15,028 bases of DNA, taken from the NCBI GenBank assembly GCA_024860865.1, contig JACRDV010000125.1, positions 1-15,028 of the forward strand, written 5' to 3'. A program made the position numbers and the translations under genes. The notes under the pieces are model-generated. The model saw nothing but the letters and a program-made list of their open reading frames with translations, was not told the DNA's origin and searched no databases. Shown piece by piece: positions 1-7,285 of this stretch (position 1 is the stretch's first letter; each line of letters starts with the position of its first letter). Source of the DNA: JACRDV01 sp024860865 [NCBI: Methanobacteriota archaeon]. Its GTDB lineage: Archaea > JACRDV01.

Positions 1-53
1 CTAAAAAAATTAAACCCATGGATATTAAAAAAATCTGGGAAAAGAAGTTATGA
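1..53 (+). CDS. C-terminal end of a VapB-like antitoxin (partial)
   Basis: The frame is open from the window edge and ends KPMDIKKIWEKKL at a TGA that overlaps the ATG of the following PIN toxin (ATGA). Only about 17 codons are visible, so the family cannot be read directly. The lysine-rich tail with a tryptophan, and translational coupling to a VapC-type gene, are what is expected of a VapB antitoxin, whose C-terminus wraps the toxin. The N-terminal DNA-binding part lies outside the window. The call is inferred from context. Confidence 0.6.
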   Translation, partial: KKIKPMDIKKIWEKKL

Positions 54-467
54 TTGTCATAGACTCAAACATTTGGAATTATTATTTCGATGAAACAACC
101 AAAGAAAATAAATTTATAATAAAAGCTTTGGATAAGAGTGTAAAAAAAGAAGAAATAGCTATTAATACTGTTATTTTGATAAAAGTTTCCCATTATCTAG
201 TTAAAAGATTAGGACCAAAAGAGGGTAAATCTAAAATAGAAAAAATTCCTAGAATTGCCTATGAAGATAGTTGATTTAGACTATAATTTAGTTTTGCAAT
301 CTTTAGAATTGTTTTATCAGACTTCGAGTCTAGGAATTGGCGGTAGAGATTCGACAATTCTGGGTACCTTGAAAAAATTGAAGACGAAAAAATTATTTTC
401 ACATGACGACGCTTTTAAAAAGGTAAAATGGGTAAAGGTTTTTGATCCTATACCAAAATTTCATTAA
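50..467 (+). pseudogene. VapC-like PIN-domain toxin broken by a 1-nt frameshift
   Basis: VapC toxins are Mg-dependent PIN-domain RNases. The N-terminal part (from 50) starts MIVIDSNIWNYYF, with the first conserved PIN aspartate in IDSN, and reads to KSKIEK. The C-terminal part continues in another frame as FLELPMKIVDLDYNLV and carries the GGRDS and SHDDAF segments that hold the later acidic residues. The two halves join exactly if one A is removed from the six-A run at 240-245, giving a domain of about 138 aa with nothing missing. This is either a real inactivating indel, a homopolymer sequencing error, or (less likely) slippage. It is coupled to the upstream antitoxin by an ATGA overlap. Confidence 0.8.
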
Positions 468-1031
468 TCACTTACTCTTTATAGCTAAAATCAAAGATGT
501 AACAAGAATAATAAGTGTACTTACTGCGTAGCTGTTCTAATTCTAAAAAAATTCTGTTATCCAGCTTAGAAAAACAGATTTCCTACAATGGTGGCTGTGG
601 ATACAAACATAGTGTTTACAGTGTTTCCCCATCAGCTCCTGTGGGAAACTCGCTTTCCAATTCCCTTCAATGGGATTTACTTTTGATTCGTAACTAAAGT
701 TACTCAACGAATATATCCTAGAAAATGACGCAGAACTTTGAAAGGTAGTTGAAAGTGTTGTTGCAGACCATTGTAGACTGCTTGAGTTCAACTCGAGCTT
801 ACCTCGGAGTTGCAACTCTTTTACTGGAAGAGCCAAGGATATGAAACTGACATTCTAATAGAGTGCCTCAAAAATCCATCTCAATGAAAGTGAATACAAA
901 GACAGAATAAGTGAAAAGGACCGAGGCTTACGGGACGGTTATCACACGAGAGAAATTCGAACTTTCAGGAAACACAATCTACATCCACTGGGTACAGGAG
1001 TTTTGCATAACCCTAAAATATAAAAACAATC
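468..1031. other. 564-bp stretch with no recognised gene
   Basis: No frame gives a family I recognise. The base composition is less AT-rich than other spacers here. Several perfect or near-perfect hairpins occur: 623-649 (GTTTCCC/GGGAAAC), 690-703 (GTAACT/AGTTAC) and 780-798 (GCTTGAG/CTCGAGC). A plus-strand frame is open from 861 to 1020 (ending GTGVLHNPKI) without a start codon, and a 97-codon minus frame lies at 543-836. A decayed gene or a structured RNA would both fit. RNase P and SRP RNA signature motifs were looked for and not seen. Confidence 0.4.
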
Positions 1032-1985
1032 TTAATGATGATAAATCAATGTAGACAAGTGTTTAATCCGCTTGACCATATTTGGGTGTGTGCTAAATAT
1101 TTCCATTATTTTATCAGCTGTGCCGACACGCACAGACTTAGTGCTGAGCGCCATAAGCTCACTTTTATCAATTGTTCCGCTCATGTCTAAGTCAATCTGT
1201 CTTAACTCTTGAATCTCGGTCCTTGCCCTAGAAGGGTCGTTAACAAAGAATGCTTTCAAACCTTCAACTTGTTTTAATGAGTCCTTTGAGGCTTTTGCAC
1301 TTCCATAAACTAGTTTATAAAGAGCGGTAGCAAGGTAATGAGGTTCATTTCCTAATCTAACACTGCCTAGGTCTGCATAGTACTCTCTTATTCGAGAGCC
1401 ATATAGCACGAGAAGATTTGTGATAAAGTAAGCAACAAAAGCTAAGATCCCAATTAACGCGATGTTTCCTCTCCTTTCACCGCGAGCAAATAAAGTGCTG
1501 TAAAAGATATACCAACAAATAGTCGGAACGACGCTAAGCATGGTAATAACAACCATATCTCTGTGTTTCAGGTGAGAGATCTCGTGTCCTAAAACAGCTT
1601 TTAGCTCATCGTTGGTCAATAAATTGAGTATTTTATCAGTAACACAAACTCTAGCATCGCTAGCCCACCTGCCAAAAGCAAAAGCGTTCGGAATTGGGAT
1701 TCTAGCAACCCCGACCTTTGGTTTTGGAATCTTAGCAGAGCGCGATAAATCCTCTACTATCCTATGCAATTCAGGATACTCTTGCTCGGAGACATACTTA
1801 ACTCCCATCGACCAATCAACTAATTTTGGACCAATCATATACTGTATCAGTAGTATAACGGATGCTAGTACTCCATAAAAAAGAAATCCAGAAATGCCGA
1901 TAATTTGAGCTAGAATTGCAACGAGAGCATAAACTATTGCAAACATTAATGCAACGAGTAGGTACAGCCTTATCTGCAACCACAT
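1032..1985 (-). CDS. htpX: HtpX-like membrane zinc metalloprotease (M48B)
   Basis: This is a membrane-bound zinc endopeptidase for quality control of membrane proteins. From the ATG at 1985 (317 aa; a TTG one codon earlier is possible) it has two N-terminal transmembrane segments (about 5-29 and 32-52), the zinc motif HEISH (His134, Glu135, His138), two further hydrophobic segments (about 144-166 and 175-196), and the third-ligand segment SRIREYYAD with Glu201. GGTGA seven bases upstream supports the ATG. The C-terminal part carries a canonical 12-residue EF-hand loop, DLDMSGTIDKSE (265-276), with acidic or polar residues at positions 1, 3, 5, 9 and 12. It ends THPNMVKRIKHL, as archaeal HtpX proteins do. 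It appears monocistronic, followed by the gene-poor region on its 3' side. Confidence 0.95.
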   Translation of the reverse strand: MWLQIRLYLLVALMFAIVYALVAILAQIIGISGFLFYGVLASVILLIQYMIGPKLVDWSMGVKYVSEQEYPELHRIVEDLSRSAKIPKPKVGVARIPIPNAFAFGRWASDARVCVTDKILNLLTNDELKAVLGHEISHLKHRDMVVITMLSVVPTICWYIFYSTLFARGERRGNIALIGILAFVAYFITNLLVLYGSRIREYYADLGSVRLGNEPHYLATALYKLVYGSAKASKDSLKQVEGLKAFFVNDPSRARTEIQELRQIDLDMSGTIDKSELMALSTKSVRVGTADKIMEIFSTHPNMVKRIKHLSTLIYHH

Positions 1986-2054
1986 CAAATATCACCGATA
2001 GATACTATCTATTAAAAGTTATTATAATAGTCTAGTATTTACTTATTAATTTAA

Positions 2055-2450
2055 CTATGGGCTGTCAATTTTTGGAAAATATGGCTTCACGTCAATCACT
2101 GGACTGCCATCTAATGCATCAAGCCATTGAACAATCAATTTATTTTTTTCTCGCTTAATGAGTTTAACTAAACAAAGACAGATTGGGTTCGGTCTTTTTG
2201 GACTTCGAGTTGCGAAGGTCCCCCTTTGCTTTTCAATAACAAATAAATCAGAAATAGCTCTCCCTCGGTCAATTTGATGAGCCCAGTACATAACTATTAA
2301 ATATGGATGTGCTTCAATTCCGTCCAATCCGCGTACAAATTTTTCTTCGATTTGTATCTCTGCTAGCGCAGGCGTGTTTTTTCCTTGTTTTGGGGCTTCC
2401 TCCGGGGTTTTATACGGAGAACGAACTACACCGATTGGGATAATTTCCAC
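2055..2450 (-). CDS. trmO: TrmO/TsaA-family tRNA m6t6A methyltransferase
   Basis: TrmO proteins use SAM to N6-methylate the t6A37 of certain tRNAs through a small beta-barrel fold. This 131-aa protein has the family start MEIIPIGVVRSPY, the signature GTFATRSPKRPNPI (77-90) and the late motif LDALDGSPVIDVKPY (110-124). The start codon is GTG, because no ATG precedes the conserved first residues. The glycine that normally follows PNPI is Cys91, with another Cys at 93 (PNPICLC). It lacks the C-terminal domain of E. coli TrmO, as is usual for archaeal members. It is divergently arranged with the rhomboid gene. The family call is firm; the exact substrate is inferred. Confidence 0.9.
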   Translation of the reverse strand: MEIIPIGVVRSPYKTPEEAPKQGKNTPALAEIQIEEKFVRGLDGIEAHPYLIVMYWAHQIDRGRAISDLFVIEKQRGTFATRSPKRPNPICLCLVKLIKREKNKLIVQWLDALDGSPVIDVKPYFPKIDSP

Positions 2451-2571
2451 TCGAAATACCCTTCTTAAGAATTTAGTTACCTTAGATTTTACAATATTTC
2501 AAAACAACTTTAATCTACTTTTAAGCACTAAAGTATTCACAGTATAAACTTTTTTAAATATTTCTTATAAC

Positions 2572-2583
2572 TTAACATGTTAA
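2572..2583. promoter_or_regulatory. Perfect 12-bp palindrome in the trmO/rhomboid divergent spacer
   Basis: TTAACATGTTAA is a perfect palindrome between two AT-rich TATA-like stretches upstream of the rhomboid gene (2548-2562 and 2583-2593). Its size and position would suit a dimeric regulator, but such palindromes also arise by chance in AT-rich DNA. No regulator is identified. Confidence 0.3.
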
Positions 2584-2646
2584 AAATATATCACCAATAT
2601 TATTAGGAACTTATCTTTTTAGTAAAATTAAAGAGGAAATCTAAAA

Positions 2647-3288
2647 ATGTTTTTTCCGCTGAGAGATGAAAATCCAAAAGAAACTTTTCCATTTGTTACA
2701 ATTGGGCTGATCATAATTAATGTGGCAATTTTTATACTAACCCTTTTTTCTGGTGAATTTGAGGCCATTGTTAACGAATTTGGAATAAAGCCCGCTCTAT
2801 TCTTAAGAGAATTTAGACCGGAAGTATTCACACTTTTCACATCAATGTTTTTGCACGGTGGAATACTCCATATTGTTGGAAATATGTGGTATCTCTGGAT
2901 TTTTGGGGATAATATAGAGGATAAGTGCGGTCATGTTGGATTTTTAATCTTCTATCTCCTTTCAGGTTTAGCCGCAGCATTTGTGCATATTTGGTTTAAT
3001 CCAAGTTCAATGGTTCCAACGATTGGTGCTTCTGGGGCGATCTCTGGTGTGCTGGGGGCCTATTTTATCCGATTCCCTAGGGCAAAAGTATTAGCGCTAG
3101 TTGTCCTGGTGATTTACATAACAACTATTAAAGTGCCAGCCTTCTTCTTACTCGGGTTTTGGTTTATTTACCAATTTTTGTTTGCGCAATTAAGTGTAAT
3201 AGCAGGAGCAACAAGTATTGCATACTGGGCGCATGTAGGTGGCTTTGTTGCTGGCATACTGCTATTTTTTGTTTTCAGGAGGGGGTGA
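2647..3288 (+). CDS. Rhomboid-family intramembrane serine protease
   Basis: Rhomboids cleave transmembrane substrates within the membrane using a Ser-His dyad. This 213-aa protein has six hydrophobic segments. The nucleophile is Ser129 in GASGAISGVLGAY and the catalytic His is His196 in AHVGGFVAG. The HGGILHIVGNMWYLWIFG segment (70-87) carries the conserved His and Asn that line the active site (His70, His75, Asn79). Length and start (MFFPLRDENP) are typical of the soluble-domain-free prokaryotic form. GAGGA ten bases before the ATG is a good ribosome binding site. Physiological substrates cannot be predicted. Confidence 0.95.
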   Translation: MFFPLRDENPKETFPFVTIGLIIINVAIFILTLFSGEFEAIVNEFGIKPALFLREFRPEVFTLFTSMFLHGGILHIVGNMWYLWIFGDNIEDKCGHVGFLIFYLLSGLAAAFVHIWFNPSSMVPTIGASGAISGVLGAYFIRFPRAKVLALVVLVIYITTIKVPAFFLLGFWFIYQFLFAQLSVIAGATSIAYWAHVGGFVAGILLFFVFRRG

Positions 3289-3608
3289 GCGTGGCTAATA
3301 TGTCTTTAATTAAATCCCAAAATTTAATTGCTACTTTACAAGCTTATTTTTTCTGAAAAGTCCACATATTTGTCTTTTATATTTCTGGATTCATATTAGG
3401 CAGTAGATTTCATTTGCCATTATATTTTTATATTTCATTTGAAACTATTCATTTAAAAAGCTGTTTCCTGCCGTCAAAACAAAAGCTCTAGATTTAAAGG
3501 CAGTCCTAGATACACAACTAAAATTTTAAAAAAAATTACGGGTTGAAAATTATTAATTGGTAACTATTTTGAAAGTATAAAAGGGAAATCTTTAAAAAAG
3601 ATTAATTA
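3289..3608. other. 320-bp AT-rich spacer between convergent genes
   Basis: No gene is seen. It separates the 3' ends of the rhomboid gene (+) and the argD-AK6 operon (-). Poly-T stretches on either strand could serve as archaeal U-tract terminators. Confidence 0.6.
3587..3603 (-). terminator. Hairpin just after the AK6 kinase stop codon
   Basis: A perfect 7-bp AT-rich hairpin (AATCTTT/AAAGATT, 3-nt loop) lies 6 bases past the AK6 stop on the minus strand. Archaeal termination relies mainly on U-tracts, so its function is uncertain. Confidence 0.3.
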
Positions 3609-4163
3609 TTAAAAAACGGACTCCAAAAAATCAACTTGCCCAGGTGAAAACTCTCCAGGTCTAGTTTTGCCTAAAAGGATGCGCAAGATAATATTCATTA
3701 CTTCTTTAGCAGTTCTTTTCGTTGTATCAATTTCGAAAACTTTCTCTCGTCCGTAATTTTCTACGGCTTCAGAGAGACAAATATCTAAGGCTTCTGCTTC
3801 TATGTTTTCTTTGATTTTTTCTGTTTGGAAACCTTTTTTTATCAACCTTTTTTTGAGTTCTTTAGGATGCGCCCTTAACACTATATTATGAGTAACAATA
3901 TCATTTGGAGCAAAATGAGCAAGGTGTCCATCGATAATTAAATCTTTGTCAATTTTTTTAGCTATTTCTTCAAGTCTTACCTTAAGACTGTCGGTATCCA
4001 CAATTTTGGTCCGGTGTTTTTTGTCCCAGGAAATAAAGAGCTTTTCTTTTTCAACAAGCTCGCTTATATTTACTCTTTCAAAAGAAATTTTTTTAGATAA
4101 TAGTCTTGCAACAGTTGATTTACCAGTACCGGGCGTTCCAGTAATCACAATTACTTTTTTGAT
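3609..4163 (-). CDS. AK6/Fap7-type adenylate kinase, probable AUC start
   Basis: This is a P-loop kinase of the adenylate kinase 6 (hCINAP/Fap7) family, which phosphorylates NMPs and is linked to small-subunit ribosome maturation in archaea and eukaryotes. It has the P-loop GTPGTGKS (9-16), the family motif DGHLAHF in the core, a lid helix with GFQTEKIKENIEAEA, and the characteristic C-terminal tail PGEFSPGQVDFLE. The only standard start (GTG at 4148) would remove strand beta-1 and lies 22 nt from the GGAGG at 4171-4175. An AUC at 4163 lies 7 nt from it and gives the normal N-terminus MKKVIVITGTPG, 184 aa. That AUC overlaps the argD stop by one base (TAATC). It is in an operon behind argD. 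Confidence 0.92.
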   Translation of the reverse strand: MKKVIVITGTPGTGKSTVARLLSKKISFERVNISELVEKEKLFISWDKKHRTKIVDTDSLKVRLEEIAKKIDKDLIIDGHLAHFAPNDIVTHNIVLRAHPKELKKRLIKKGFQTEKIKENIEAEALDICLSEAVENYGREKVFEIDTTKRTAKEVMNIILRILLGKTRPGEFSPGQVDFLESVF

Positions 4164-5344
4164 TAATGAGCCTCCTGCTCTTTGAAAACTTTATCAAGGA
4201 TTGAAATTGCTTTATCAATATGCTCCTTTTGAACAATAAATGGCGGCACAAACCTGAGAGTTGTATCTGCTGTACAATTAATTAGCAAGCCATTCTCGCG
4301 TGCTAAATCAACAATTTTGTCTCCTTTATAAGCTAGCTCCATTCCAAGAAGTAATCCCAAACCTCTGACTTCTTTTATTGAATTATAACCAAGGACAAGC
4401 TCTTTTAACCTCTCTTTAAAATAGGCTCCGATTTTAGCAACATGATCGATTAATTTTTCTCTTATGATTGTTTCAATAACTGCCTTAGCCACTGCACAAG
4501 CTAGAGGATTGCCGCCAAAGGTGGAGGCATGAGCGCCTGGTTGAAATGAATCGATAATTTCAGTCTTCCCTATAAAAGCTCCAATAGGAAATCCTCCACC
4601 AAATCCCTTTGCAAGTGCTACGATATCTGGTTCAATGCCAAAGTGTTGGAAGGCAAACATTTTTCCAGTACGCCCAATTCCAGTTTGAACTTCATCAAGT
4701 ATCAGCAATACATTATGTTTGTCACAAATTTCGCGCAACTCAACTAAATAACTGCCTGGTGGAACAATTATCCCATGCTCACCTTGTATCGGTTCAACTA
4801 TCACAGCAGCGGTATCGTTGGTTATTGCATTTTCAACTGCTTTTGAATTGCCAAATTGGACGTGCTTAAAGCCAGGAACCAATGGCTCAAAATCTTTTTT
4901 GTATTTTTCTTCTCCTGTTGCAGATAAAGCCCCGAGTGTTCTTCCGTGAAAGGCACCCTCTGTTGCAATAATTTCTTTTTTCTTAGTTGCTTTGCGAGCC
5001 AATTTAATTGCCCCTTCAACAGCTTCGGTTCCAGAATTGCAGATGAAAACCTTGCCTTTGAAAGAATTTTTTATCAAAAGCTCAGCGAGCTCAATTTGAG
5101 GCAAAGTATAGTAAAGATTCGAAGTATGTATTAACTTAGCAGATTGAGCTTTAATGGCTTCAATAACAGCTGGATGCCCGTATCCTAAACAATTAACTGC
5201 TATCCCAGCTACAAAGTCAAGGTACTCTTTTCCCTCAATATCCTTTACAGAAATTCCCCTGCCTCCCACCAAAACAATCGGTTGCCTAGCATAGGTTTGA
5301 GCAATGAAAATTTTTTCTCTCTTAAATATTTCATTAACATACAT
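4163..5344 (-). CDS. argD: Acetylornithine / LysW-aminoadipate-semialdehyde aminotransferase, class III PLP
   Basis: This PLP-dependent aminotransferase uses glutamate as amino donor in arginine or LysW-dependent lysine/arginine synthesis. It is 393 aa, full length for ArgD/LysJ. Visible motifs are NSGTEAVEGAIKLARK (103-118, phosphate-binding), FHGRTLGAL, EPIQGEHG, the cofactor aspartate in LILDEVQTGIGRTG (Asp217) and the Schiff-base lysine in LAKGFGGGFPIGA (Lys246; the family usually has LAKALGGG). STFGGNPLACA follows. The start is the ATG of MYVNEIF, with only a weak ribosome binding site. No other arginine or lysine genes are adjacent, so ArgD, LysJ and bifunctional roles cannot be separated here. 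Confidence 0.92.
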   Translation of the reverse strand: MYVNEIFKREKIFIAQTYARQPIVLVGGRGISVKDIEGKEYLDFVAGIAVNCLGYGHPAVIEAIKAQSAKLIHTSNLYYTLPQIELAELLIKNSFKGKVFICNSGTEAVEGAIKLARKATKKKEIIATEGAFHGRTLGALSATGEEKYKKDFEPLVPGFKHVQFGNSKAVENAITNDTAAVIVEPIQGEHGIIVPPGSYLVELREICDKHNVLLILDEVQTGIGRTGKMFAFQHFGIEPDIVALAKGFGGGFPIGAFIGKTEIIDSFQPGAHASTFGGNPLACAVAKAVIETIIREKLIDHVAKIGAYFKERLKELVLGYNSIKEVRGLGLLLGMELAYKGDKIVDLARENGLLINCTADTTLRFVPPFIVQKEHIDKAISILDKVFKEQEAH

Positions 5345-5427
5345 AGTCTTAGAACTCGTTAGAGTAGAATTTAACTTTTTCTAGAAAATCGAGAACCAAA
5401 TTAGCCTATGGAGCAGAATTGTTTCTG

Positions 5428-5451
5428 GTGATGAACATCTACGGAAGCTGA
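5428..5451 (+). ncRNA. Possible box C/D guide RNA half
   Basis: In the argD-pyrG spacer, GTGATGA (5428-5434) matches box C exactly, and CTGA (5448-5451) follows after 13 nt, which is guide-like spacing. No convincing C' or D box is found downstream. Chance occurrence is quite possible. Confidence 0.18.
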
Positions 5452-5537
5452 AGAAATTTTAGATAAATTAAAATCGTAAGCGTTGCGGAGATGTTGGAGA
5501 TTTTGGAAGGTTAGTTCTTAATGTTTATATTTTAAAG

Positions 5538-7171
5538 CTAGCTTGCCGCTGCTCTAACAAATCCATAGAACAATGGCGCTGGTTTTCCAGGTCGTGACTT
5601 GAATTCTGGGTGAAATTGGCTCCCCATCAAAAACTTGTGTCCCGGCAATTCAATAATTTCCATTAGTCGGTCATCTGGACTGGTGCCTGAGAATATAACG
5701 TTATGTTTTTCGAACTCCTTAATATACTCCGGGTTAATTTCAAAACGGTGGCGGTGCCTCTCATAAACTAGCTCTTGTTTGTACAGTTCATAAGCTAAGG
5801 TTCCCCTTTTGATTTTCGCTGGATAAGCCCCTAATCTCATTGTTCCTCCAAGTTCCCTGATTTGTTTCTGTTCTGGAAGTATGTCAATAACTGGGTGAGG
5901 TGTTTTTGGATCGAGCTCAGTTGAATTGGCTCCATTTAACCCCAACATATTTCTAGCAATTTCTACAGCTGCGAGTTGCATGCCAAAACAAATTCCTAAG
6001 TACGGAACATTATGTTCACGAGAATATTTAGCTGCTAAAATTTTTCCCTCTGTACCTCTAACGCCAAAACCAGGCCCTATTAAAATGCCCTGAGCTGTTT
6101 TTAGCAACTCAATATTTTTCGGGTCGATTTCAAGTTGTTCAGCTTCAACCCATTTTATTCTAACTCTGCAACCAACCTCAGCTCCGGCATGTTTGAGTGC
6201 TTCAAGAATACTTATATAAGAGTCAGCTAAGGCTGTATATTTTCCAACAAATGCAATTTCAATTTCTTTCCTTGCTTTATCCATTTTATTTACAAAATTT
6301 TCTAAATCCGAAAGATCTCTTTTCTGTGAGGTAAGAGTTAATTTTTCTAGGATCGCATCTCCAACTCTTTCCTTTTCGAGAATTAGCGGGACTTTATAGA
6401 TATTATCGGTATCGGGCGCAGAGACAACAGCTCTCTCCTCAACATTACAAAAGAGGCTAATTTTTGCCTTAGCGCCTCTAGTCAATTTTTCCTTTGCCCG
6501 GCAGATAACTACATCGGGCTGAATACCGATTGCTCTAAGCTCTTTTACACTGTGTTGAGTGGGTTTTGTTTTCTGTTCACCGACTACATCTAATACAGGC
6601 ACTAAAGTTACGTGAACAAAAGCAACATTTTTGGGCCCGTCTTCAAGCCGCATTTGGCGCACAGCTTCAAGAAATGGCATGCTTTCAATGTCACCGACAG
6701 TGCCCCCAATCTCTACTAAAACTACATCCACATTTGATTTCTCAGCAACCTCTCTAATCTGGTGCTTAATCTCATCAGTTAAGTGCGGAACAATTTGAAC
6801 AGTTTGCCCTAGATAGTTACCGCGTCGTTCCTTTTCGATTACTACCTTGTAAACTTTTCCTGTTGTTATATTGTGGGCTCTAGTTAGATTAACATCAAGA
6901 AAGCGTTCATAATGCCCTACATCTAGGTCAATCTCTCCGCCATCATCTGTTACAAAAACCTCTCCATGTTGAAAGGGATTCATAGTACCTGCATCAACGT
7001 TTAAGTTTACCCTTAGCTTTTCGCTAATATGGGTCTATTTTGATGACGGTTACCATGAGGCCTCTCGATTGGAGAATTTTTCCGATGGATGCGGTAGTGA
7101 TTCCTATAGGCCCAACTAATTGGTTTGCCTAGACCACTCATCACACCACCGGTAACAAAAATGTATTTAAC
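5538..7171 (-). CDS. pyrG: CTP synthase, split by two BHB introns; non-AUG start
   Basis: PyrG makes CTP from UTP, ATP and glutamine. The frame from the ATG at 6983 ([15 protein letters not shown]) is only 481 aa and lacks the synthetase P-loop. The missing part lies upstream in three frames: [15 protein letters not shown] (7171-7125), then GITTASIG to VIKIDP (7105-7029), then LNVDAGT (from 7006). Removing 7106-7124 and 7007-7028 gives a continuous 530-aa protein, normal family length, with P-loop SGLGKG and [12 protein letters not shown] intact. The C-terminal glutaminase domain has GICFGMQ with the nucleophilic Cys and [17 protein letters not shown]. An in-frame TAG at 7187-7189 and no AUG/GUG/UUG before the conserved VKYIF make the start uncertain. 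GUU at 7171 (10 nt from GGAGGG) to AUC at 7180 are candidates. Confidence 0.95.
7007..7028 (-). other. 22-nt BHB mini-intron 2 in pyrG
   Basis: On the minus strand the exon end ACCC pairs with intron GGGU as the 4-bp central helix. The bulges are AUA (5' site) and AAA (3' site). The intron interior folds as UUAGC-GAAAA-GCUAA. An outer helix CAUCAA/UUGAUG closes the exons. Cutting AU^A and AA^A removes exactly 22 nt and joins GAC CCA U with AC UUA AAC, giving DPYLN, the conserved CTP synthase sequence. Without removal the frame hits a stop immediately after DPY. Confidence 0.85.
7106..7124 (-). other. 19-nt BHB mini-intron 1 in pyrG
   Basis: On the minus strand the exon end AGGC pairs with intron GCCU (central helix, 4 bp). 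The bulges are AAA (5' site) and AUA (3' site). The intron tip is CCAA-UUAG-UUGG. The exons pair as GUGGUCU with GGA(A)UCAC. Cutting AA^A and AU^A removes ACCAATTAGTTGGGCCTAT and rebuilds GGC AAA GGA AUC (GKGI), the P-loop of CTP synthase. Confidence 0.85.
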
Positions 7172-7211
7172 CGCCTTGATTCCCTCCTAACGCCGCAATG
7201 TTTAGCAATTA

Positions 7212-7228
7212 CTTTTCTTAAATACTTT
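7212..7228 (-). promoter_or_regulatory. TATA/BRE promoter for pyrG
   Basis: The minus strand reads AAAGTATTTAAGAAAAG, a purine BRE-like stretch followed by a TATTTAAG box. A start about 25 nt downstream (near 7195) would leave a short leader containing GGAGGG (7182-7187). No AUG lies between this box and the conserved PyrG N-terminus. Confidence 0.5.
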
Positions 7229-7285
7229 TACTTTTAATAATACTTTGGCTTTTAGCTAGCTTCTTCTTTTGCGCTTTTTTGCTAC

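Noticed and set aside
50-467. BHB intron as the cause of the vapC frame change
   Set aside because: The two halves join with only one extra base, leaving no room for an intron.
468-1031. RNase P RNA, suggested by ACAGAA and GGCTTA near 902-930
   Set aside because: The two motifs are about 20 nt apart instead of adjacent, and the GAGGAAAGUCC-like and other conserved regions are absent on both strands.
6984-7171. pyrG as a truncated gene or pseudogene with sequencing frameshifts
   Set aside because: The missing N-terminus is fully present and excellent in sequence. The interruptions are 19 and 22 nt, not 1-2 nt, and both obey the BHB cleavage rule exactly.
7160-7200. A third pyrG intron creating an AUG start
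   Set aside because: No exon fragment ending in A, AT or ATG with a matching 4-bp central helix and 3-nt bulges could be found between the TATA box and GUU.
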